From: an uncultured Cellvibrio sp.
GTDB lineage: Bacteria; Pseudomonadota; Gammaproteobacteria; Pseudomonadales; Cellvibrionaceae
Direction of reading: 5' to 3'
Assembly (NCBI GenBank): GCA_946481095.1
Contig: CAMLML010000005.1
Span: forward strand, 19,476 to 83,475
DNA length: 64,000 bases
Shown here: piece by piece, positions 20,055 to 26,729 of the stretch
Layout of the letters: the number at the start of each line of letters is the position of its first letter
Position numbering within the stretch: position 1 is the stretch's first letter
Notes under the pieces: model-generated
Database searches by the model: none
What the model was told of the DNA's origin: nothing
Seen by the model: the letters and a program-made list of their open reading frames with translations, nothing else
Position numbers and translations under genes: made by a program

Positions 20055-20531
20055 TTAAAAAATTTCACTTAATGCAATACGATCCGTGGACTGCAACCGT
20101 TGATCCTGTCGTTGACTTACCGCCTGGATATCGCAACGGCCAACCAAATCGGCAAGGGAAATCCCGCTCAGAAATACATGTATTTGTTTGCTCAAATCTT
20201 CCCATAAATGATGAGTGAGGCAGACCTCTCCATGATGACAATCACCTTTGCCTTCACAGCGTGTTGCATCCAATGATTCATCCACTGCATCAACAACTTG
20301 AGCCACTGAAATTTGATTGGTTTCCTGCATCAATTGATAACCACCACCAGGGCCACGCACACTTTTCACCAGATTGAACCGGCGCAAACGGGCAAAGAGT
20401 TGTTCCAGATAGGAAAGTGAAATCCCTTGTCGTTCGGAGATATCGGCCAAACTCACCGGACCACGCTCAGCATGTAATGCCAAATCCAGCATTGCAGTAA
20501 CCGCATAACGACCTTTGGTAGTAAGACGCAT
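20055..20531 (-). CDS. iscR: Rrf2-family Fe-S regulator IscR
   Basis: Winged-helix repressor/activator that senses iron-sulfur status through a [2Fe-2S] cluster. The ligands C92, C98, C104 and H107 fall at the same positions as in E. coli IscR. The ATG at 20531, preceded by AGGA, gives the canonical [16 protein letters not shown] start and 158 residues. A type-1-like operator lies 33 bases upstream, indicating negative autoregulation and control of the downstream iscS-suf genes. Confidence 0.95.
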   Translation of the reverse strand: MRLTTKGRYAVTAMLDLALHAERGPVSLADISERQGISLSYLEQLFARLRRFNLVKSVRGPGGGYQLMQETNQISVAQVVDAVDESLDATRCEGKGDCHHGEVCLTHHLWEDLSKQIHVFLSGISLADLVGRCDIQAVSQRQDQRLQSTDRIALSEIF

Positions 20532-20563
20532 GTTGAATTCCTGTGAAATCAAGCCGACTGGTA

Positions 20564-20588
20564 GAAGTTGACTATTTTACTCAAGTAT
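20564..20588 (-). promoter_or_regulatory. predicted IscR type-1 binding site upstream of iscR
   Basis: Read on the minus strand, this 25-mer begins ATACTTGAGT and ends TAGTCAACTTC. Compared with the E. coli type-1 consensus (ATASYYGACT-RWWWY-AGTCRRSTAT) I count 22 of 25 matches; the mismatches are one base in the left half and the last two positions. It lies 33-57 bases upstream of the iscR start, where a promoter is expected. Confidence 0.8.
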
Positions 20589-20629
20589 TCTGATTGGCGT
20601 AACCCCCAAATTTCACTGGGCCGTTTAGT

Positions 20630-20726
20630 TCCCCACTTTGAAAAAGGGGGCCAGGGGGGATTTAAGATCTTCATAAAAACTGACTATCTTAAATCCCTCC
20701 CAACCTCCCTTTGCCAAAGGGAGGAG
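20630..20726. repeat. palindromic repeat between iscR and trmJ
   Basis: An inverted pair: CCCCACTTTGAAAAAGGGGG followed by AGGGGGGATTTAAGATCTT at the left, and CTTAAATCCCTCCCAACCTC with a small CCTCCCTTTGCCAAAGGGAGG hairpin at the right. It is the same inner unit as at 13.9 and 55.3 kb. It abuts the trmJ stop and lies upstream of the iscR promoter, so it may end trmJ transcripts. Confidence 0.85.
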
Positions 20727-21557
20727 CTAGTCCTCACTTCGAGGTGAGCTTTTCGCCGCTTCCCTCAAACTATCCATATCGCCTTTGATGCCGAATCGCG
20801 TCACCACTTTCCCAGTGTAAAAAATGTAGTTTTGCATCGCAGTCAACACTCCACGGAAGATGTTCAATTCCATTTGATCCATGCGCACACGGTTAAACAG
20901 GCGACGTAAACGTGTCATGGTTTGTTTGGGGTTGTCTTTATCCAGAAAATCCAATTGAGCAAGAGTGTCTTCAATATGGGTATAAAAAGTTTCCAGTGCC
21001 TGGGCATCTGCCGGAGGAAAATCCCATTGATGCCGGGGTAAAGTGTTGTTTTCCGTTGCCATTAAATAAGCCATGCGAATTTCATAGGTAATCACCTGAA
21101 CAGCTGTGGCGAGATTTAAAGAACTGTATTCAGGGTTGGATGGGATATGTACGTGATAATTGCATTTATGCAGCTCTTCATTGGTCAACCCTCGATCTTC
21201 ACGACCAAACACAATTGCAACTTCGTGTTGATGTGCTTCGTTCCAGACACTTTCACCACACTGGCGCGGATCCAGTAAAGGCCATGGGATTCGTCGCTCC
21301 CGAGCACTGGTGCCGACTACCAAACTGCATCCCGCTATGGCTTCATCCAAAGATTGCACGACCACTGCATTGTCCAGAACATCGGTTGCGCCAGCCGCAC
21401 GCCACACAGCTTGATCAGAAGGGAAATCCTGCGGCTCTACCAGATAGAGTCGCTCCAATCCCATATTTTTCATGGCGCGCGCAGTGCCACCAATATTGCC
21501 AGGATGGGATGTGTTCACCAGAACGATACGAATATTGCGAAAAGGATTTGTGCTCAT
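20727..21557 (-). CDS. trmJ: tRNA (cytidine/uridine-2'-O)-methyltransferase TrmJ
   Basis: SPOUT-fold methyltransferase that 2'-O-methylates position 32 of several tRNAs. Family features are the N-terminal IRIVLVNTSHPGNIGGTARAMKNMG and the SAM-binding knot segment IVFGREDRGLTNEEL with HIPSNPEYSSLNLATAVQ. A C-terminal extension of about 100 residues is normal for TrmJ. It lies just upstream of iscR; in Pseudomonas cysE sits between the two, and here cysE is absent. Confidence 0.94.
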   Translation of the reverse strand: MSTNPFRNIRIVLVNTSHPGNIGGTARAMKNMGLERLYLVEPQDFPSDQAVWRAAGATDVLDNAVVVQSLDEAIAGCSLVVGTSARERRIPWPLLDPRQCGESVWNEAHQHEVAIVFGREDRGLTNEELHKCNYHVHIPSNPEYSSLNLATAVQVITYEIRMAYLMATENNTLPRHQWDFPPADAQALETFYTHIEDTLAQLDFLDKDNPKQTMTRLRRLFNRVRMDQMELNIFRGVLTAMQNYIFYTGKVVTRFGIKGDMDSLREAAKSSPRSED

Positions 21558-21613
21558 GGCAAATATTGCGGCTTAAAGTCAAAAGGGCGCGCAGTGTAAC
21601 AAAAAACCGGATA

Positions 21614-21642
21614 AAAAATTCCCGGACATGCCGGGAATTTTT
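21614..21642 (-). terminator. hairpin terminator after the DUF6748-like gene
   Basis: A 12-bp perfect stem (AAAAATTCCCGG / CCGGGAATTTTT) with a 5-nt loop. On the minus strand it follows the stop of the DUF6748-like gene and ends in a T run; it also insulates trmJ. Confidence 0.85.
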
Positions 21643-21655
21643 AGATTGACTTGAC

Positions 21656-22402
21656 CTATCTTTTGGTCGCAGGAGGAAATGCAAAAAATACTTTTGTTGC
21701 TGCTATGCCAATACCGGTGCGTGGCGGAGCTCCGGTTTCATCGAATCCGGTTGATTCATATCGGGTTCCTGTGAGCACCAGTCCACCCGTCGATATAGCA
21801 GTCCAGGCTTGTAATATTTGATTGTCATCAAGGCCGGATTTTTCAAATGAAAGATCATGAAACTCTGTTGAGTAGCTGGTATTGATCACATTGGCTTTGA
21901 AATAAGGACAGGGAGTCGTAATGCAGACTATTCCTGTGCTGGTGACATTCAAATAAGGGCCTACTGCGGTATTTTTGTTGGCGCCTACCCACGCGTTGGT
22001 TGCTACCAGGGTTTTACTCCTGACATCAACAACCCCCTTCAACAGTGCCTGCTCAGCACGTATCGCTGCTTGCAATTCTTCGATTTGTTTTGCCGTTAAT
22101 CCCATGCGCTTGTAATTGATGTAAGCGACATAAATGCTGTTAGGTAACAGAGCTGCAGATGCATAAGCCTCATCTTCTGTTTGCAATGTGATGGAGTATT
22201 GATTGACTGGTGTTAAAAACCATCCACCGCACATAGGAAAAGCACATTTACGGTAGTCAGGTTTAACAATATAAGTGACGCCTGAAGCGGGTGTGATGAT
22301 GGTTTGCGCGTGCAAACCAAAAGAAAAGATGACACATATTAACGCACATAATTTGAGACTCTGGATGAGCCTCCAATTAACTGATAATGATCGGTTATTC
22401 AT
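21656..22402 (-). CDS. secreted protein, DUF6748-like
   Basis: A 248-residue protein with an N-terminal membrane/signal segment (about residues 15-32, ending LHAQ). The mature part has DYRKCAFPMCGGWFLTPVN, a two-cysteine segment that I associate with DUF6748 proteins, and a second cysteine pair in IVCITTPCPYF, which suggests two disulfides in the periplasm or outside the cell. The function is unknown. Together with the next lipoprotein gene it forms an insertion between trmJ and suhB, which are near neighbours in Pseudomonas. Confidence 0.6.
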   Translation of the reverse strand: MNNRSLSVNWRLIQSLKLCALICVIFSFGLHAQTIITPASGVTYIVKPDYRKCAFPMCGGWFLTPVNQYSITLQTEDEAYASAALLPNSIYVAYINYKRMGLTAKQIEELQAAIRAEQALLKGVVDVRSKTLVATNAWVGANKNTAVGPYLNVTSTGIVCITTPCPYFKANVINTSYSTEFHDLSFEKSGLDDNQILQAWTAISTGGLVLTGTRYESTGFDETGAPPRTGIGIAATKVFFAFPPATKR

Positions 22403-22616
22403 GATTATTTTCCTGTTGTCATTACGAGAATTTAACTACGGCTTGATTTACATTCAAATACTTCAGAATGTCCGCATATGCTAAACCCTGAGAAAAATAA
22501 GTCATCACCAATAGACTTTTGCAGCGCCACTCTTTTGTAATAAATTGTTTATTCAGGAGAACCAGAATCAATTTTTCCCGCATGCAATCCATACTTCAAT
22601 CAAACATGACACAAAA

Positions 22617-23414
22617 TCAAAAATTCCAACCCAGTCCCAACCGGAACCCTTCAGCGGCAAGAGTAAAATTGGAATCATGTTTGCCATCATAAGCATAGGT
22701 ACAATTTTCGTAGCAATCCTTAACTGTCGGAACTTTCTGTTCGTAAGAAATATTCATGTCTTTTCCCAAATCCAGATAATTACGATAACGGCCTATATCA
22801 AGGTACCAATTGTCTGCTGGCTCTATACGAAAATAAATTGCAAACACAGAATCATCAGAGCTACCTGTGTAAAAAATACGATTTTCTGAAATATTCAAAC
22901 TCAACTGTTTATACAAAGGAAATTTCATATTGACATGAAATCCCAAACCGGCTTTATCCATATTAAAATTTAACGATTGATCAGCAACTGAATAATGACT
23001 GTTCAAATGCAAAAAATTAATTTGTGGCGCCAGAGAGAATTGAAATCGACCTGAGTCATCTATTTTGAAAATCATGCGGGCATTGATTCGCTGGATGTTG
23101 TGCGTGGACATCACCTCGCCAGGGCCAACCAATGCATATTGCTCAAAATCTTTTTGATTAAGATCCAGTAATCGCTCTTCACCATCACCGGATGCATTAA
23201 ATTCGCCGCGCAGAAAAAATTCATCCCGAGTCTTGGTGTGATCAATTTCGACCTGTATAACCTGTGTTGGCGAGCGCTCAAGATTTAGCTGAACCTGACC
23301 ACCATTGGCATGGTTATCACGTAAATCCAGGTTCATCACACTCTCCTGGGTCTCACATCCTGATATGCCCAATGCACAAACCAAAATTAAAAAAAACTTC
23401 CTCCTGCCTGACAT
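22617..23414 (-). CDS. predicted outer-membrane lipoprotein of unknown function
   Basis: A 265-residue protein starting at the ATG at 23414, which has an excellent AGGAGAG ribosome site; the open frame extends 93 codons upstream but that part overlaps the suhB promoter region and is not coding. It has a lipoprotein signal with lipobox ISGC. The rest alternates polar and hydrophobic residues and ends in aromatic F (GLGWNF), a pattern seen in beta-barrel or beta-sandwich envelope proteins. I do not recognise a family. Confidence 0.65.
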   Translation of the reverse strand: MSGRRKFFLILVCALGISGCETQESVMNLDLRDNHANGGQVQLNLERSPTQVIQVEIDHTKTRDEFFLRGEFNASGDGEERLLDLNQKDFEQYALVGPGEVMSTHNIQRINARMIFKIDDSGRFQFSLAPQINFLHLNSHYSVADQSLNFNMDKAGLGFHVNMKFPLYKQLSLNISENRIFYTGSSDDSVFAIYFRIEPADNWYLDIGRYRNYLDLGKDMNISYEQKVPTVKDCYENCTYAYDGKHDSNFTLAAEGFRLGLGWNF

Positions 23415-23592
23415 AAAACTCTCCTGTTGTGAAAAGCGTGCAACTCTAACCATCCTATATTCGATTGGCAACTGGCTAGCCATACCAGCTTTCCCTCTGT
23501 AGAATGCGCCACCTTGGTGTGAGGTACTTGTGATACCTGCGACCCCCGCTCTTTTACAATCCCTTTCCCCTGGCCTTTTTTGATGGTGCTTT

Positions 23593-24396
23593 ATGGAACC
23601 CATGTTGACTATTGCCCTGCGTGCTGCACGCAAAGCGGCTGAATTGATTGAACGGGCATTTGAACGTGTTGATCTGGTAACAATTGAAACCAAAAGTCGA
23701 AACGATTTTGTAACCGAGGTTGATCGCGCATCAGAAAAGGAAATTATTTATCACTTGCGCAAAGCCTATCCTGACCACAGTTTTCGCGGCGAAGAATCCG
23801 GTTTTATTCAGGGGAAAAATTCCGATTACGAGTGGGTAATTGATCCACTCGATGGCACTACCAATTTTGTTCACGGCCTCCCTCATTTTTCAATTTCCAT
23901 CGGCTGCATTTATAAAGGCCAGCTGGAACACGCTGTTGTTCTCGACCCGATTAAACGCGAAGAATTTACTGCAAGCCGCGGCCGTGGCGCAGCATTAAAT
24001 GGACGTCGTATCAGGGTTTCCAACCGGAAAAGTTTCGAAGGCGCATTGATCGGCACAGGCTTTCCTTTCAGTGGCCTGGCATTGGATAACATCAAACCTT
24101 ATCTCGCATGTGTTGAAGAAATTGCAGGCCAAACTTCCGGTATTCGCCGATGCGGTTCGGCAGCGCTGGATCTGGCCTATGTTGCAGCAGGACGTTTTGA
24201 TTCTTTCTGGGAAATGAATTTGAATTTATGGGATATAGCAGCAGGTGTATTGCTAGTCACTGAGGCAGGTGGATTAGTCAGTGATTTCAACGGCGGGACA
24301 GATTATTTAGCAACAGGCCACATAGTTGCCGGATCACCCAAAGTATTTAAATCCACTTTGCAGGTCGTGCAAAAAAATCTGGGGCATTTGAAATAG
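23593..24396 (+). CDS. suhB: inositol-1-monophosphatase / Nus-complex factor SuhB
   Basis: Mg-dependent inositol monophosphatase family protein. In E. coli SuhB also joins the ribosomal-RNA antitermination complex. The metal-binding motifs are GEESG, the WVIDPLDGTTNFVHG block and LWDIAAG near the C-terminus. The 267-residue length is standard. It diverges from the envelope lipoprotein gene and converges on nfuA, with a shared terminator. Confidence 0.95.
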   Translation: MEPMLTIALRAARKAAELIERAFERVDLVTIETKSRNDFVTEVDRASEKEIIYHLRKAYPDHSFRGEESGFIQGKNSDYEWVIDPLDGTTNFVHGLPHFSISIGCIYKGQLEHAVVLDPIKREEFTASRGRGAALNGRRIRVSNRKSFEGALIGTGFPFSGLALDNIKPYLACVEEIAGQTSGIRRCGSAALDLAYVAAGRFDSFWEMNLNLWDIAAGVLLVTEAGGLVSDFNGGTDYLATGHIVAGSPKVFKSTLQVVQKNLGHLK

Positions 24397-24425
24397 TAAA
24401 AGTGCTCACAGATTCACTAAAAAAC

Positions 24426-24456
24426 AAAAAGCCCGATCAAAAATCGGGCTTTTTTA
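24426..24456. terminator. bidirectional terminator between suhB and nfuA
   Basis: A 7-bp stem GCCCGAT/ATCGGGC with a 5-nt loop (CAAAA), an A run on the left and a T run on the right. Placed between converging stops, it serves both genes. Confidence 0.9.
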
Positions 24457-24468
24457 TTACAAAACAAT

Positions 24469-25059
24469 TTACATATAGGCGTTAGTGCGATCAGTATGAT
24501 CCGTAACATCACGAATACCTTTTAATTCAGGCAGCTTATCCATTAATTGCACTTCAATTCCTTGCTTTAATGTAATCGCAACCGACCCGCACCCCTGACA
24601 ACCACCACCGAACTTTAAAACAGCAATCATATCCGGTGTCACTTCAACCAAACTGACATTGCCCCCGTGTGATGCAAGACTTGGGTTCACATCGTTATAC
24701 AACACATAATTGATGCGATCTTCCAATGGACTGTCATCAGTAACCCTGGGCATTTTGGAATTGGGTGCCTTGATCGTCAGTTGGCCGCCCATACGATCAG
24801 GTGAGTAGTCAACCTTGGCATCTTCCAAAAAGGGAATACTGCGCTCCTCAAAATAAGCATTAAAACCTTTAAGAGGAACAATCACATCACCTTCTTTTTG
24901 TTCACCGGGACGACAATAAGCTATGCAGGTTTCAGCCTGGGCAGTTCCCGGATTCGCCACAAACATACGAATCCCAATGTTTTCATTGTCTTTTTGTTTG
25001 TCCAGCAACGACTTTAAATAGTCCTGGGCTGACTCGGTGATATCTACATTAACCGTCAT
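24469..25059 (-). CDS. nfuA: Fe/S biogenesis protein NfuA
   Basis: Carrier that delivers [4Fe-4S] clusters to target enzymes, important under oxidative stress. It has an N-terminal degenerate A-type domain (about residues 1-95) and a C-terminal Nfu domain with C154-Q-G-C157. The length of 196 residues is normal. A predicted IscR type-1 box lies 21 bases upstream of the start, which links it to the iscR-suf operon in the same window. Confidence 0.95.
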   Translation of the reverse strand: MTVNVDITESAQDYLKSLLDKQKDNENIGIRMFVANPGTAQAETCIAYCRPGEQKEGDVIVPLKGFNAYFEERSIPFLEDAKVDYSPDRMGGQLTIKAPNSKMPRVTDDSPLEDRINYVLYNDVNPSLASHGGNVSLVEVTPDMIAVLKFGGGCQGCGSVAITLKQGIEVQLMDKLPELKGIRDVTDHTDRTNAYM

Positions 25060-25079
25060 AACAACAACCTTAACCGCTT

Positions 25080-25104
25080 ATACCTGATTAAATTACTCGG
25101 GTAT
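25080..25104. promoter_or_regulatory. predicted IscR type-1 binding site upstream of nfuA
   Basis: This 25-mer reads ATACCTGATT on the left and ACTCGGGTAT on the right of a TAAAT-like centre. I count 23 of 25 matches to the E. coli IscR type-1 consensus. It ends 21 bases before the nfuA start codon. Confidence 0.82.
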
Positions 25105-25330
25105 TCTACTGCCACTTGGGTTTTAAGGCATCAGGATTTTACAATCGCTGTCATAGCATTTTACGTATTTTTATTGTGAGCCCTGCCATCAGGATTATTT
25201 TTTGACCATTAAACGAGAAAACCCCATCAAATCGATATTTTATTCACCGCACTCCCACTTACCATCCCTGCATTTGTCGCTGAGCCTCGTGTTTATACGA
25301 TTGAGCAAACAACGCACATCTGACCAACCC
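25105..25330. other. intergenic stretch without a supported gene
   Basis: The gap between nfuA and the next plus-strand gene is about 350 bases. Apart from the IscR-like box at its left end and the promoter/operator at its right end, I see no convincing open frame, RNA gene or repeat in it. Confidence 0.6.
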
Positions 25331-25377
25331 ACATAATGTAAAATATATTTGACATTATGTATTAATAATTTTACATT
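25331..25377 (+). promoter_or_regulatory. promoter embedded in inverted repeats, upstream of a membrane protein/XRE operon
   Basis: A near-consensus promoter, TTGACA (25349-25354), 17 bases, TACATT (25372-25377). Two inverted pairs overlap it: ACATAATGT (25331-25339) with ACATTATGT (25352-25360), and AATGTAAAAT (25335-25344) with ATTTTACATT (25368-25377). The right arms cover the -35 and -10 elements. This is the layout expected for repression by the XRE regulator encoded as second gene of the operon. Confidence 0.7.
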
Positions 25378-25410
25378 TTGTTAAGTTTAATTGACCTTTC
25401 GAGGCCATCA

Positions 25411-25845
25411 ATGGGTAATGCAGAGAAGAACGTCTATATAGCGCTGATCAGTACGGTGATTGTGTTGGGGGCTTATTGCCTGATACTTCATGCCTCTTGG
25501 GAGGACTACCAAACGGATGCTCGTTTGGTGGGTAAAAGCATCTTTTTTCTATTGATCGCGTCGGCGGCCACCAATTTTGGCTTGCAGGGTTTATTGAAAA
25601 TAATCTCTGCGATTCGCAATCCATCCTGCGAAGCATCCATAGTGGATGAGCGGGATAAAATGATTGAACTCAATGGACTACAGGTTTCCTATCTCGTTTT
25701 TACATTGGGGTTCATCACCTCCATGCTTCTGCTATGGAAAGGTTACCCTGCAACAATCGTGTTCCAGATCATTATTTTTAGCCTGGCGCTTGGCGAAATA
25801 TTCAGCGGCATAGTCAAAATCATTCAGTACCGCCGCGGTTTTTAA
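25411..25845 (+). CDS. small four-helix membrane protein
   Basis: A 144-residue membrane protein with four predicted transmembrane helices (about residues 7-27, 42-65, 89-109 and 115-138) and a short cytoplasmic loop rich in charge (SIVDERDKMIELNG). It resembles the DUF2178-type proteins often encoded beside small XRE regulators of the YozG type; I am not certain of the family. The ATG at 25411 has GAGG eight bases upstream. One base separates its stop from the regulator gene, so the two are surely co-transcribed. Confidence 0.7.
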   Translation: MGNAEKNVYIALISTVIVLGAYCLILHASWEDYQTDARLVGKSIFFLLIASAATNFGLQGLLKIISAIRNPSCEASIVDERDKMIELNGLQVSYLVFTLGFITSMLLLWKGYPATIVFQIIIFSLALGEIFSGIVKIIQYRRGF

Positions 25846-25846
25846 C

Positions 25847-26056
25847 ATGTCAAAACCTACACTCAAAAATAATATTCGTACTCTGCGATTTCATCAGGGT
25901 GAAATGACCCAACAACAACTCGCCGAAAAAGTCGGCGTCACTCGTCAAACAATTATTGCGATAGAAATGGGTAAATACTCCCCCTCTCTTGAATTGGCTT
26001 TTCAAATCTCACGGGTTTTTAATCGCTCTATTGACGAGGTTTTTTCGTATGAGTAA
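25847..26056 (+). CDS. small XRE-family transcriptional regulator
   Basis: A 69-residue protein that is little more than one Cro/C1-type helix-turn-helix (MTQQQLAEKVGVTRQTIIAIEMGKYSPSLELAFQIS). The C-terminal FNRSIDEVFSYE is typical of YozG-type regulators that pair with a small membrane protein. It probably represses its own operon through the inverted repeats at the promoter. Its stop overlaps the start of the next gene (ATGAGTAA). Confidence 0.85.
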   Translation: MSKPTLKNNIRTLRFHQGEMTQQQLAEKVGVTRQTIIAIEMGKYSPSLELAFQISRVFNRSIDEVFSYE

Positions 26057-26729
26057 TTCGACTGTATCCGAATATTCAGACAATCGAAGTAATGCCCGGC
26101 TTGCAGGCAGTTTATATTTGTTAATGCTGCCCTTCGCCGTTTTTAGTATGTATGTTTGGTTTAGCACTTTCATACATGGCAACCCGCAATTAACCATGCA
26201 AAACATTTCTTCAAATGATTTGATGATACGAACCGGTATTGTTAGCTGGTTGATCCAACAAACCATTTACATTTTTTTGGTGCTTACCTTGTACAAATTA
26301 TTTGTTCAGGTCAACAAAAATGTCGCAAGGCTCATGGTCATATTCGTATTAATTAGCGTTCCCATCGCCTTTATCAACGAGCTGAATTTGTTGGGCGTAT
26401 TGTTACTGGCGAATAAATTTTCCAACCAGATAGATCCCCTGTTATTGAAAAATGCCAGTATCTTCATGCTGTCGCTTCATGAACATGGCTTGGTGATTGT
26501 TCACATCTTCTGGGGATTGTGGCTGTTTCCTCTTGCCTATTTAATTATCAAATCAAAACAAATTCCAACCTTATTAGGAGCTCTGCTTATTATTGCCGGC
26601 ATCGGCTATCTGGTGGATTTTCTAACATTTTTATTTATGCCCGACCGCACAATTACGGCGACCCAATTTACATTTATTGGTGAGTTGATTTTTCCACTTT
26701 GGTTGTTAATTAAGGGCGTAAAAAATTAA
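26049..26729 (+). CDS. DUF4386-like integral membrane protein
   Basis: A 226-residue membrane protein with about six transmembrane helices and the N-terminal pattern SNARLAGSLYLLML, which I associate with DUF4386. The family has no established function. Its ATG overlaps the stop of the XRE regulator gene by 8 bases, so it is the third gene of this operon. The open frame extends 20 codons upstream inside the regulator gene, but the ATG at 26049 fits the family start. It meets the next gene tail to tail. Confidence 0.75.
   Translation: MSNSTVSEYSDNRSNARLAGSLYLLMLPFAVFSMYVWFSTFIHGNPQLTMQNISSNDLMIRTGIVSWLIQQTIYIFLVLTLYKLFVQVNKNVARLMVIFVLISVPIAFINELNLLGVLLLANKFSNQIDPLLLKNASIFMLSLHEHGLVIVHIFWGLWLFPLAYLIIKSKQIPTLLGALLIIAGIGYLVDFLTFLFMPDRTITATQFTFIGELIFPLWLLIKGVKN

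Noticed and set aside
23415..23693. N-terminal extension of the envelope lipoprotein gene into suhB
   Set aside because: It would overlap the suhB start and put 93 odd residues ahead of a clear signal peptide with its own strong ribosome site.
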